A stretch of DNA of 21,150 nt, taken from contig RFPZ01000012.1 in the NCBI GenBank assembly GCA_009925905.1, positions 1 to 21,150 of the forward strand. The letters are read 5' to 3'. Origin of the DNA: Candidatus Aquidulcis frankliniae (GTDB lineage Bacteria > Chloroflexota > Limnocylindria > Limnocylindrales > Limnocylindraceae). The position numbers were made by a program, and so were the translations under genes. Shown here piece by piece: positions 7,128 to 14,838 of this stretch. How positions within the stretch are numbered: position 1 is the first letter of the stretch; each line of letters begins with the position of its first letter. A model generated the notes under the pieces. The model was not told the origin of the DNA and made no database searches. It saw only the letters and a list, made by a program, of their open reading frames with translations.

Positions 7128-7167
7128 GGCTGATACTCTTCCCGTAGCGGAGGAGAGGAGGTCATGC

Positions 7168-8616
7168 ATGGAGTACTCGCCTGCGCCGACGCACCGCACG
7201 CGCACCTGGCTCGCCCGAATTAGTCTCCTGCTCACCATCCCCCTCCTCGTTGTTGGCCTCGGATTGGCGCAGGCCGGACCGGTTCGTGGTGACCCTCTCG
7301 ACGACGCCTTAGCGCAGCAGAAAGCGCTCGCCGCTCAGCTCGCCGCCCAGCAAAAGGCGCTTAACGCCCTCATCGCGCAGCAAGGTGCCCTTACGGCGCA
7401 ACTCGCCTCAACGAGCGCGGCTCTGGCGAAGAACACCGCAGCGCTTTCAAGCATCACTGCGCAGGTTGAGCAACTTTCTACCGCCGTTCAGCAGGCTCAG
7501 GTTGGTCTGAACAAACTCAATGCTGCTGTGAATGCACTTGATGCGGAGATCAACAGGCTGGTACAGGCCCAACTCGCGAAAGCCCGCGATCTTGCCGCCC
7601 GACAAGCGATTCTCGCCTCGCGCATTCGGGAGGCGTACATCGCGGACCAGACTCCACCACTCTGGATTCTGCTCTCCGGGCAGAGCTTTACCGACATCCT
7701 CCTCGACATTGCCGGATTCAATACGCTTGGCGCAGAAGATGTGAAGCTTGCCGACGGCATTAGCCGCGATGCGGCACGACTTGCCGAGATCGAAGACCAG
7801 GTTCGTGCCAATCGCGCTGAAACTGAGAAGCTGCGCGTAGCTGCAGCAAAGCAGAAGGCGGCACTCGACACGCAAGTCACTCTGCTCAACGCAGCTAAGG
7901 CGCGACTTGCCGCTGCCATCGCTGCACAGAAGAAGGCAATCGCTGCACAGAAAGCTGCAATGGATAAGGTGATTGCCGACAAGGCAAAACTTGCCGCCGC
8001 TGTGGCCGCCCTTAAGGCAGAAGAGGCTCGTGTCACTGCAACCGTGAATGCACTCCTCAAAGGCCAGTTTGGTTCTGGACTTCCCACCGTCTACCAAGGG
8101 GGCTGGACATGGCCGATCCTCCATAATGGCTCTGGATTCGTGAAGCCGGTTGGCGGCACTCGTCCATATATCTCCCAGAAGTTTGGTTGCGTTAGCTGGA
8201 AGATCTATCCAAGAAGTTCCACCTGCCCAGCAGCGTACCCATACCTCCATAACGGGGTCGACATCGCTGCAACGGCGGGCACGCCAATTTACGCCGCTGC
8301 GAGTGGCAAGGTCATGATCGCTGGCATCTGCAGCTATTGCGTTGTGTGGAAAGGGATGCGCCCACTCGCCTGGATATGGATCGCCCACTCAAAGAGCATG
8401 GTCTCCATTTACGGACATATCGGCGATGGCAAGGTATCAAGCCAGCCAAGGTGGCGTGTCAGTGCGGGGGAATACGTCGCGGCAGGGCAGCTGATCGCCT
8501 TCGTTGGCTCCACCGGGAACGTCACAGGACCGCATCTGCATCTTTCGCTCCTTCAGAGTGGAAAGTACGTCTGCATACAGAAATACCTACCTGGGGGTGC
8601 CTGCTCTGCGTACTGA
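7168..8616 (+). CDS. Exported coiled-coil M23 (LytM) peptidase, EnvC-like
   Basis: This 482-residue protein is predicted to act on, or to activate enzymes that act on, peptidoglycan outside the membrane. A positively charged N-terminus leads to a hydrophobic stretch at about 15-38 (signal peptide or anchor). Two long Ala/Gln/Lys-rich coiled coils follow, at about 45-150 and 195-305. The C-terminal M23 domain carries zinc ligands H361 and D365 in HNGVD and H458 in HLH (456-458), so it looks catalytic rather than a degenerate EnvC activator. Several cysteines in this domain may form disulphides. The ATG at 7168 follows a strong GGAGAGGAGG. An upstream TACTCT at 7134-7139 could be a -10. GlgC starts within its last codons. 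Confidence 0.88.
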   Translation: MEYSPAPTHRTRTWLARISLLLTIPLLVVGLGLAQAGPVRGDPLDDALAQQKALAAQLAAQQKALNALIAQQGALTAQLASTSAALAKNTAALSSITAQVEQLSTAVQQAQVGLNKLNAAVNALDAEINRLVQAQLAKARDLAARQAILASRIREAYIADQTPPLWILLSGQSFTDILLDIAGFNTLGAEDVKLADGISRDAARLAEIEDQVRANRAETEKLRVAAAKQKAALDTQVTLLNAAKARLAAAIAAQKKAIAAQKAAMDKVIADKAKLAAAVAALKAEEARVTATVNALLKGQFGSGLPTVYQGGWTWPILHNGSGFVKPVGGTRPYISQKFGCVSWKIYPRSSTCPAAYPYLHNGVDIAATAGTPIYAAASGKVMIAGICSYCVVWKGMRPLAWIWIAHSKSMVSIYGHIGDGKVSSQPRWRVSAGEYVAAGQLIAFVGSTGNVTGPHLHLSLLQSGKYVCIQKYLPGGACSAY

Positions 8617-9898
8617 TCGCACTGTTGCCGTGATCCTCGCTGGTGGTGAGGGGAATCGGCTCGGTGTGCTCTCTGGGGTACGTGCGAAACCGGCTGTGCC
8701 GTTCGGCGGCAAGTATCGAATCATTGACTTCACCCTCTCAAACTGTGTGAACAGCGGGCTCAGTGATGTGCTCGTACTCACGCAGTACAACCCTCGGTCG
8801 CTGAATGACCATATAGGTCGCGGGCGCCCGTGGGATCTTGACCGCACCATCGGTGGCGTACGGATATTGCAGCCGCAGGTAGGCCGCGGCAACACCGCCA
8901 GTTGGTACAGCGGCACGGCAGACGCCGTACTTCAGAACCTGCGCGAAGTGGTTGCGAGCGGTGCAGAGACAGTGCTCGTGCTCGCCGGCGACCATATCTA
9001 CAAGATGGACTACGAACGTTTGATTGCCGCACACCGGCGCAGCGGTGCCGACGTGACAGTGTCGGTCCGCGAGGTGAGCCTCGAAGATGCGCGCCGTATG
9101 GGTGTAGTTGATGTTGACGGGCGCAACCACGTAACTGGGTTCCAAGAGAAGCCAAAGCGACCAACCAGTCGCCTCGCCAGCATGGGCATCTACGCGTTTA
9201 CCGCGGATGCGCTGGCCGCATGGCTTGACCAGGCTCGACCCGACTTTGGCGCGGATGTGCTCCCAGCCATGGTCGCTGGTGGAGCAAAAGTGATGGCCCA
9301 CCGCTTCCGCGGCTATTGGCAAGACGTTGGGACTCTGCCCGCATATTTTGAAGCGAACATGGCGCTCCTGACCGCGAGGCCCGAGCTTGATCTCTACGAG
9401 CGCGACTGGCTGATCCTTACGCGCTCCGAGGAGCGCGCCCCCGCACGAATTGGCGCCGACGCCCGAGTCGAACAGTCGATGATCTCGCACGGCTGTGTGA
9501 TTGAGGGGATCGTGGAGCGAAGTGTCTTATCCCCAGGTGTACATGTCGGCCCTGGTGCGGTTGTGCGCGACAGCATTGTGATGTTTGATGCGGTCATTGG
9601 TGCAGGCGCGATCATTGATCACGCCATCATTGACAAAGAGGTACACGTCGGCAGCGATGCGAAAGTCGGTGTAGGTGAACTGCCGGGTTCGCCAAATCGC
9701 GCGAACCCAGAGATGCTCGCCACTGGGCTGGTCGTGATCGGAAAGCAGGCGGTCGTGCCAGATGGCGCAGCTGTAGGACGTAACGTGTTGGTGGACGCAG
9801 AGGCAAGCCTCGCTGATTGGCCGGACGCGAATAGCGTCAAGGCCGGCGCGACGATCAAGGCTGCGCGCACCTGGAACCAGCGTCGCACGGCGCGGTAG
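8597..9898 (+). CDS. glgC: Glucose-1-phosphate adenylyltransferase
   Basis: The enzyme makes ADP-glucose from glucose-1-phosphate and ATP, the committed step of bacterial glycogen synthesis. The nucleotidyltransferase domain opens with ILAGGEGNRLGVL (13-25) and AKPAVPFGGKYRIIDF. It continues with WYSGTADAV, GDHIYKMDY with D132, FQEKP with K185, and GYWQDVGT. The C-terminal third has the hexapeptide-like pattern of a left-handed beta helix that binds allosteric effectors. I chose the GTG at 8597 because it leaves eight residues before the first strand, as in relatives. It overlaps the M23 gene by 20 bases and has no clear Shine-Dalgarno, so translation probably depends on ribosomes finishing M23. 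An upstream GTG at 8558 is a less likely alternative. No other glg gene is in the window. Confidence 0.93.
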   Translation: MPALRTDRTVAVILAGGEGNRLGVLSGVRAKPAVPFGGKYRIIDFTLSNCVNSGLSDVLVLTQYNPRSLNDHIGRGRPWDLDRTIGGVRILQPQVGRGNTASWYSGTADAVLQNLREVVASGAETVLVLAGDHIYKMDYERLIAAHRRSGADVTVSVREVSLEDARRMGVVDVDGRNHVTGFQEKPKRPTSRLASMGIYAFTADALAAWLDQARPDFGADVLPAMVAGGAKVMAHRFRGYWQDVGTLPAYFEANMALLTARPELDLYERDWLILTRSEERAPARIGADARVEQSMISHGCVIEGIVERSVLSPGVHVGPGAVVRDSIVMFDAVIGAGAIIDHAIIDKEVHVGSDAKVGVGELPGSPNRANPEMLATGLVVIGKQAVVPDGAAVGRNVLVDAEASLADWPDANSVKAGATIKAARTWNQRRTAR

Positions 9899-9902
9899 TC
9901 GC

Positions 9903-10412
9903 GTGGAAGCCCTCGACGTTTCGTCCATCCCCGCCCTGCTTGAACGTCACGGCATTGCCGCGCCGCAACCACATCGTCGCGATGACGCAACGGTGTGGGA
10001 CCTTGAGCTTGATGGTGAGCGTCGTCGGGCGCTGCGCCTCTCCCTAATCCATGACGCACGTCCGGGCGGCGTGATCGTCGTCTGGGCGCACTTGGCGCCA
10101 CCGCTCGGTGACGGCCTGCGGAAGGCATACCGACGTCTTTTGGAGTGGAACGACAAATACCTCTTTGCAAAGTTCGGCATTGCCGAAGACGGCCGGCCGG
10201 TGCTTAGCATTGAGCTCCGCGCAGAGCAGGCGACTGAGAGTGATCTCGTCGAAGCACTCGCCCGTACCGTGCTGATCGCCGACCGCCTCCTCGACGAGAC
10301 CGCTGCATGGATCTGGATCGGTGGCCGCATCCCCGCCGACGACGGCTCTCCGCGCCGAAACCAGTCGCTCCTGCGCGCAATTCCCGATCTTGCCGATCGC
10401 CTGGAGGGGTAG
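9903..10412 (+). CDS. Small YbjN-like domain protein, function unknown
   Basis: The 169-residue soluble protein has the alternating pattern seen in the YbjN / type III secretion-chaperone-like fold. An N-terminal helix (about 5-15) is followed by antiparallel strands: ATVWDLEL, RRALRLSLIHD, GVIVVWAHLAP and PVLSIELRAE. An LLEWNDKYLFAKFGIAEDG motif lies between strands, and a C-terminal helix spans about 108-130. The W-N-x-K-Y-x-F-AKF stretch is reminiscent of YbjN proteins. This is a family resemblance judged by eye. The GTG at 9903 lies 4 bases after the glgC stop with no Shine-Dalgarno, pointing to translational coupling. A direct role in glycogen metabolism is not implied. Confidence 0.65.
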   Translation: MEALDVSSIPALLERHGIAAPQPHRRDDATVWDLELDGERRRALRLSLIHDARPGGVIVVWAHLAPPLGDGLRKAYRRLLEWNDKYLFAKFGIAEDGRPVLSIELRAEQATESDLVEALARTVLIADRLLDETAAWIWIGGRIPADDGSPRRNQSLLRAIPDLADRLEG

Positions 10413-10435
10413 GCTCCGACCCTTCGTCACAAGGC

Positions 10436-10447
10436 TATGCTTGGCGT
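10436..10447 (+). promoter_or_regulatory. Leaderless -10 element of the nicotinate PRTase gene
   Basis: TATGCT (10436-10441) is followed by six bases and the ATG at 10448. No Shine-Dalgarno is present at the right distance. The spacing equals that of the other putative leaderless genes. No -35 is evident. This would be an internal promoter within the plus-strand gene series. Confidence 0.5.
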
Positions 10448-11518
10448 ATGGTTGAACTTGATCGCCCAACGCGACCCGTCCCACGGCCGCTCCCGTCGCT
10501 GCTTTCGGGCGAGAACGCCGATGTCTATTTCCTCCGCACAGAACGCGTGTTGGCGCGTGAGGGGCGTAATCCAGTCGTAACTATGGAGGTGTTCTGTCGC
10601 CGCGCCGGTGCCATCCTCTGCGGTATCGATGAGGCGAAGGGACTTCTCTCGCTTGCACTTGAAGCCGATGCCGCCGCAGGCACCGCGACGGTGTGGGCGC
10701 TGAAGGACGGTGACCTTATTGATGCGAAAGAGGTCGTCTTGCGCATCCGCGCGCCGTACCAATCAATTGCGCGCCTTGAAACTGCGTACCTCGGAATGAT
10801 GGCGCACGGTACCGGCTGGGCGACCGCGGCTCGCGCCATCGTTGACGCAGCTGCACCAACCCCCGTGATCGCATTCGGCGCACGACACGTGCATCCAAAC
10901 GTTGCGGATCGTCTTGACTATGCTGCGATGGTTGGCGGCGCAACCGGTTCATCTACGACGGCTGGAAGCGAACGCGCTGGACGGCTTCCCGTGGGCACCA
11001 TGCCACATGCACTCGTGCTGATCTACGGGGACACGGTTGAGGCGGCGCTCGCATTTGATCGTCAGATCGAATCGGACGTGCCACGCATTGTGCTCGTGGA
11101 TACCTTCCGAGACGAGTCAGAGGAGTCAAGGCGTGTCGCCGCGGCGCTCGGAGCCAAACTTGGCGGGGTGCGGCTCGATCGCGCTAGTGAGCTCGGGGGC
11201 GTGACACCAGCGCTCGTTGCAGAGGTACGCGCCGCGCTCGACGACGCGGGGGCCACGGCGGCACAGATCGTGATCTCTGGAGGTCTCTCGCTGGAGCGGA
11301 TCGCCGAGTTCAAGGCGGCAGGGTCGCGCGTAGACACCTATGCAGTGGGCAGTGCGATCTCAGGCGTCCGGCCGATCGACTTCACGGCCGACATCCACGA
11401 GATCGATGGGGAGCCGATCGGTAAGCGCGGGCGACCGTCGGGCTTAACCGCATCACCGAGGCTCCGCGAGGTGGATCTGGCGGCCTGGCGCGCCGCCCTT
11501 ACCCCGGCAACGCGCTAG
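10448..11518 (+). CDS. pncB: Nicotinate phosphoribosyltransferase
   Basis: This type II phosphoribosyltransferase converts nicotinate and PRPP to nicotinate mononucleotide for NAD salvage. At 356 residues it belongs to the short class of the family. Recognisable segments are the LETAYLGMMAHGT region, FGARHVHP with H147 and H149 at the substrate site, GTMPHAL, VDTFRDE, VISGGL and the phosphate-binding VGSAISG near the end. The open frame continues upstream into the preceding gene; the ATG at 10448 gives the expected N-terminus. It lies 35 bases after the YbjN-like gene and 9 bases before pepN. The ADP-ribose pyrophosphatase-like gene elsewhere in the window also touches NAD metabolism, but it is on the other strand and not linked in an operon. 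Confidence 0.9.
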   Translation: MVELDRPTRPVPRPLPSLLSGENADVYFLRTERVLAREGRNPVVTMEVFCRRAGAILCGIDEAKGLLSLALEADAAAGTATVWALKDGDLIDAKEVVLRIRAPYQSIARLETAYLGMMAHGTGWATAARAIVDAAAPTPVIAFGARHVHPNVADRLDYAAMVGGATGSSTTAGSERAGRLPVGTMPHALVLIYGDTVEAALAFDRQIESDVPRIVLVDTFRDESEESRRVAAALGAKLGGVRLDRASELGGVTPALVAEVRAALDDAGATAAQIVISGGLSLERIAEFKAAGSRVDTYAVGSAISGVRPIDFTADIHEIDGEPIGKRGRPSGLTASPRLREVDLAAWRAALTPATR

Positions 11519-11527
11519 GATCTGCCC
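11516..11527 (+). promoter_or_regulatory. Leaderless -10 element fused to the pncB stop codon
   Basis: TAGGAT (11516-11521) begins with the TAG stop of the nicotinate phosphoribosyltransferase gene and is followed by CTGCCC and the GTG at 11528. The hexamer, its 6-base spacing and its overlap with a stop codon are the same as upstream of the zinc-ribbon membrane protein gene. An alternative reading is AGGA as a weak Shine-Dalgarno about 7 bases before GTG, so the promoter call is not exclusive. Confidence 0.5.
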
Positions 11528-14155
11528 GTGAGCCTGACGATTGAAACCCCAGGAGCCGACGCACGCGATGTCTTAACGCAGGTCGAGGCCGCTGCCCGCG
11601 CCGCCGCCGTTGCCGATGTGCGTTATTCGCTCAGGCTTGATCTCGCAGCAAACGCAGCTACCTTCCGTGGTCACATCGTCACGCGCTTCTCCCTCGCCAC
11701 GGGGCACGTTGGGTCGCTCTTCCTCTGCTTCCGCGGGCGCACCATCCACAGCCTCACCCTCAACGGCGCGACGATCGATGCCCCTGAGTGGAACGGGTAC
11801 CGCCTCACCCTCCCAGCCGCTCAGCTTAAGGCGGGTGCGGAAAACCTCCTTGAAGTGTCGTTTGAGAACGCGTACGACACTGGCGGCGATGGCGTCTTCC
11901 GCTTCATTGATCCTGAAGATCAGGGTGAGTACGTCTACACCAATTTTGAGCCGTACGAGGCGCACCGCATGGCGCCACTCTTTGATCAACCTGACATAAA
12001 GGCGAAGCTCTCGCTGGCTGTTGCCGCCCCTGCCGAGTGGCGGGTCTTCGGTAACGGCGCCGAGACGTCGGCGAGCTCCGAGGGCGCTGGTGTCACGCTA
12101 CATACGTTCGCCGAGACCCCACCACTGGCGAGCTACCTCTTTAGCTTTGCCGCAGGGCCATTCCTCGGGCGCCGCTTTGAGGTGACGATTCCGGGTCGGG
12201 CAACACCGGTTCAAGTCGGTCTCTGGTCACGCGGCTCTCTAGAGAAGTACCTCTCGTACGACCTCTTTGAGAAGATGACGAGCCAAGCATTCATCTATTA
12301 CGGCGAACTCTTCGGGCGCGAATATCCGTTTGAGAAACTCGACCACGTCTATTGTCCCGAATTCAACGTTGGCGCAATGGAGAACGTTGGGCTCATCTCA
12401 TATACGGAGCGATACATCTTCTTGAGCACCCCTACACCAAGTGACCTGACCGATCTCGCCGAGGTGGTCTTCCACGAGATTGCCCACATGTGGTTCGGGA
12501 ATCTGGTGACGATGCGCTGGTGGGACGACCTCTGGCTCAACGAATCGTTCGCCACCTACGCGGCCGCCCTCTGCCTCACTGAAGGGTCCGAACACACCAC
12601 CGCGTGGCAGGAGTTCAACGTGCAACTGAAGCGTTGGTCACTCGTTGAGGATGATTCGCCGACGACGCATCCGATCGCTGGCACCGTCGCCGATACCGAC
12701 CAGACCTTCTTGAATTTTGACGGGATCACCTACGGGAAGGGCGGCGCAGTGCTGAAGCAGCTTGGCGCACGACTCGGACGGGCTGGATTCTCCGCAGGGC
12801 TCCGACTCCACTTCCAGCGACACGCGTTTGGCAATGCCACGCTCGCTGAGTTCCTTGCCTCACTAGAGGAGGGGAGTGGCGTTGCTCTCGCCGACTGGTC
12901 GGCGCAGTGGCTGCGCACGAGCGGACCGAACCGACTCGGCGCCGTGGTCACACCAGGTGCTAACGGCACCATCGGCAACCTAACGGTCACCCAAGAGGTT
13001 GTTTCAGGCGACAACGTGCTGCGGGAACACCTCCTCCGCGTTGCGCTCCTCTACCCAGGCGAGGGGCAGACGGTAACGATTGAACCTCACGAAGTGCTAG
13101 TGAAGGGGGCAAGCACCGACGTGCCGAGCGCCGCAGGTCGGCCACTCCCACTTGCGGTGATTCCGAACCATGACGATCTTGCCGTCGGGAAACTTGGTCT
13201 CGACGAGAGAACTCTCCGCTTTGCTGAGGCGCGGCTTGAGGCAATTCCGGACGGCCTCCTTCGGCAGCTCACCTGGATGGCAATCTACGAACTGGTACGC
13301 GATGGTCGCTACCCAGCGGCACGCTATGCGCAGTTGCTGATTGATCGACTCCCACACGAAGTTGACTCGTCAATTGTGCAGGGCGTTGTGGAGTCAACAC
13401 TTGGTGGACTCCTCTTGCGCTTCCTCCCGGATGGGGAGCGCGAGCGCTGGGGGAGCCTCATCGTTGACGCGGCTCGCGCCCGACTCGCCCGCGGCGGAAG
13501 CGAGGGGATGCGGATTGTTTGGTCGCGCGTCATGGTCATGGCCTCAGTCACGCCTCGCGATGTTGAGGAAACCTGGCAGGTGGCCGTTGGCGAGACGCCG
13601 CTCGACGGCGTTGAAATTGATCAAGATCATCGCTGGTTATTGCTCGTGCGCGCAGCCTCATTCGGCGCACCGAACAGTGCCGAACGCCTTGCAGCGGAGG
13701 CGCAGCGTGACCCGAGCGACCGCGGCGCACGCTCGCTTCTCGCCGCTGAAGTAGCAGCGCCAAACGTTGCCGCAAAGCGGGCGGCCTGGGAGCGCATCCT
13801 GCGCTCTGATGGATACGGCAGCGTACGGAAGACACTCGCCGCTGCAAGTGGGTTTGCATGGCCGTGGCAGCATGAGCTGCTCGCCCCCTATGTTGCCCAG
13901 ATCCCAACTGCACTCCTCTCCCTTGGATCAGCAGATGCAACGTTCGCGCGCGATCTCGTCACGCGCAGCGCATCCCTTGGCCTTTGGGGATCACCAGCCT
14001 CTATGCTCACCGCTGTTGATGCACTTCTCGCAAACATCGCCGACCCAGCGCATGGCATTCCACCTGTCGACGCGGCGCGTTTGCGACGCTTCGCTCTCCT
14101 TGAACGTGACGGTCTCATGCGCGTGTTGCGACAGCAGGGCACCAGCGGCAAGTGA
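11528..14155 (+). CDS. pepN: Aminopeptidase N, M1 family
   Basis: This is an 875-residue gluzincin aminopeptidase that trims N-terminal residues from peptides in the cytosol. The exopeptidase motif GAMEN is at 282-286. The zinc site is HEIAH at 316-320 with E339 in NESFATY as third ligand, and Y402 in the GITYGKGG stretch fits the transition-state tyrosine. The N-terminal beta domain (about 15-200) and the helical C-terminal domain (about 530-875) are both present. Its length fits the actinobacterial-type PepN of about 850-870 residues. The GTG start lies 9 bases after the previous stop. The stop codon shares bases with the GTG of the next gene (GTGA), so downstream translation is coupled. 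Confidence 0.96.
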   Translation: MSLTIETPGADARDVLTQVEAAARAAAVADVRYSLRLDLAANAATFRGHIVTRFSLATGHVGSLFLCFRGRTIHSLTLNGATIDAPEWNGYRLTLPAAQLKAGAENLLEVSFENAYDTGGDGVFRFIDPEDQGEYVYTNFEPYEAHRMAPLFDQPDIKAKLSLAVAAPAEWRVFGNGAETSASSEGAGVTLHTFAETPPLASYLFSFAAGPFLGRRFEVTIPGRATPVQVGLWSRGSLEKYLSYDLFEKMTSQAFIYYGELFGREYPFEKLDHVYCPEFNVGAMENVGLISYTERYIFLSTPTPSDLTDLAEVVFHEIAHMWFGNLVTMRWWDDLWLNESFATYAAALCLTEGSEHTTAWQEFNVQLKRWSLVEDDSPTTHPIAGTVADTDQTFLNFDGITYGKGGAVLKQLGARLGRAGFSAGLRLHFQRHAFGNATLAEFLASLEEGSGVALADWSAQWLRTSGPNRLGAVVTPGANGTIGNLTVTQEVVSGDNVLREHLLRVALLYPGEGQTVTIEPHEVLVKGASTDVPSAAGRPLPLAVIPNHDDLAVGKLGLDERTLRFAEARLEAIPDGLLRQLTWMAIYELVRDGRYPAARYAQLLIDRLPHEVDSSIVQGVVESTLGGLLLRFLPDGERERWGSLIVDAARARLARGGSEGMRIVWSRVMVMASVTPRDVEETWQVAVGETPLDGVEIDQDHRWLLLVRAASFGAPNSAERLAAEAQRDPSDRGARSLLAAEVAAPNVAAKRAAWERILRSDGYGSVRKTLAAASGFAWPWQHELLAPYVAQIPTALLSLGSADATFARDLVTRSASLGLWGSPASMLTAVDALLANIADPAHGIPPVDAARLRRFALLERDGLMRVLRQQGTSGK

Positions 14156-14829
14156 CCCCGTACCTCTCTGCCGCGGCGAAAGCGGCAACGGCCCGACGCG
14201 CTCTCCTCCTTCTGGCACTCTTGGCGCTGATCAGCGCAGGCACGGTCTTGGGCTACTTCTCTGTTCTGGACCTGATTGCCATCAATCGAGCTACCGAGGA
14301 GGATGCGACACGCGCGTTTGGCACCGTACGTGCAGCAAACATGCTTCTTCTCGTCACCATCCCAGTGGTCTGGTTCTTTCTGCTGCGTTGGCTGCAGGCA
14401 AGTTTGCGGAACGCTCACGGGCTGATGGCCTCGCATCCTGCTGTGGTGCTGCCTGAAATCAACCGCACGGTTGCCCTTGCTGCGCTCCCAGGACCGCTCA
14501 TCGGCGAGCCCGGCCGGCTCATTTCGAGGCACACAGCCAGTCTTGCTGAGGCACATGGTGGAACCGGTGCGTCGCAACTGAGCCCTAGCAACGGTTCAGC
14601 ACGATGGGCTGGACGCCTCTCACTCGTTGTTGCGCCACTTTGGATTGGAGGGCTGATCAGCTCGCATACTGATCGCGCGGCCACGATCTGGGTTGCTGGC
14701 GGCTGGGTGGCACTGAGCGCTGTTGCCGTTCTGATGCGCCAGGCGATCGCCAAAGTTCAACTGAGTGAAGAGTTGCAAAGTGCACTCCTCACCGCAGAGC
14801 AGCGAACTCGAGCACGCACGGCGCAGTAG
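14152..14829 (+). CDS. Four-helix membrane protein, unrecognised
   Basis: I do not recognise the 225-residue product. Predicted membrane helices lie at about 17-35, 63-83, 152-172 and 177-198. A roughly 65-residue polar segment between helices 2 and 3 begins LRWLQASLRNAHGL and contains a conserved-looking PEINRTVALAALPG. The order of a helix followed by an R-W-x-x-N segment recalls DUF4328-type membrane proteins, but the similarity is weak. The C-terminus is a charged helix. The GTG start overlaps the pepN stop by four bases, so the protein is made with PepN. The next gene encodes another unknown membrane protein, and the two may form a complex. Confidence 0.7.
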   Translation: MTPYLSAAAKAATARRALLLLALLALISAGTVLGYFSVLDLIAINRATEEDATRAFGTVRAANMLLLVTIPVVWFFLLRWLQASLRNAHGLMASHPAVVLPEINRTVALAALPGPLIGEPGRLISRHTASLAEAHGGTGASQLSPSNGSARWAGRLSLVVAPLWIGGLISSHTDRAATIWVAGGWVALSAVAVLMRQAIAKVQLSEELQSALLTAEQRTRARTAQ

Positions 14830-14838
14830 GCGTCGACC

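Noticed and set aside
7447..8388. A 313-codon minus-strand open frame opposite the M23 gene
   Set aside because: It is the antisense of a coiled-coil and M23 gene with clear motifs. Its translation is Cys/Ser-rich without any domain, and there is no start signal.
8738..9490. A 250-codon minus-strand open frame opposite glgC
   Set aside because: glgC is certain on the plus strand across this whole stretch. The antisense frame has no motif and no plausible ribosome site.
13767..14577. Overlapping 229-codon open frames on both strands around the pepN 3' end
   Set aside because: They cross the GTGA junction of two genes in other frames and show low-complexity composition typical of shadows. pepN continues with family-like sequence to 14155.
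14827..14838. TAGGCG before the ATG at 14839 as a sixth leaderless promoter on a stop codon
   Set aside because: It has the right spacing and stop-codon overlap but lacks the final T of TANNNT, which is the most constrained position with the TA pair.
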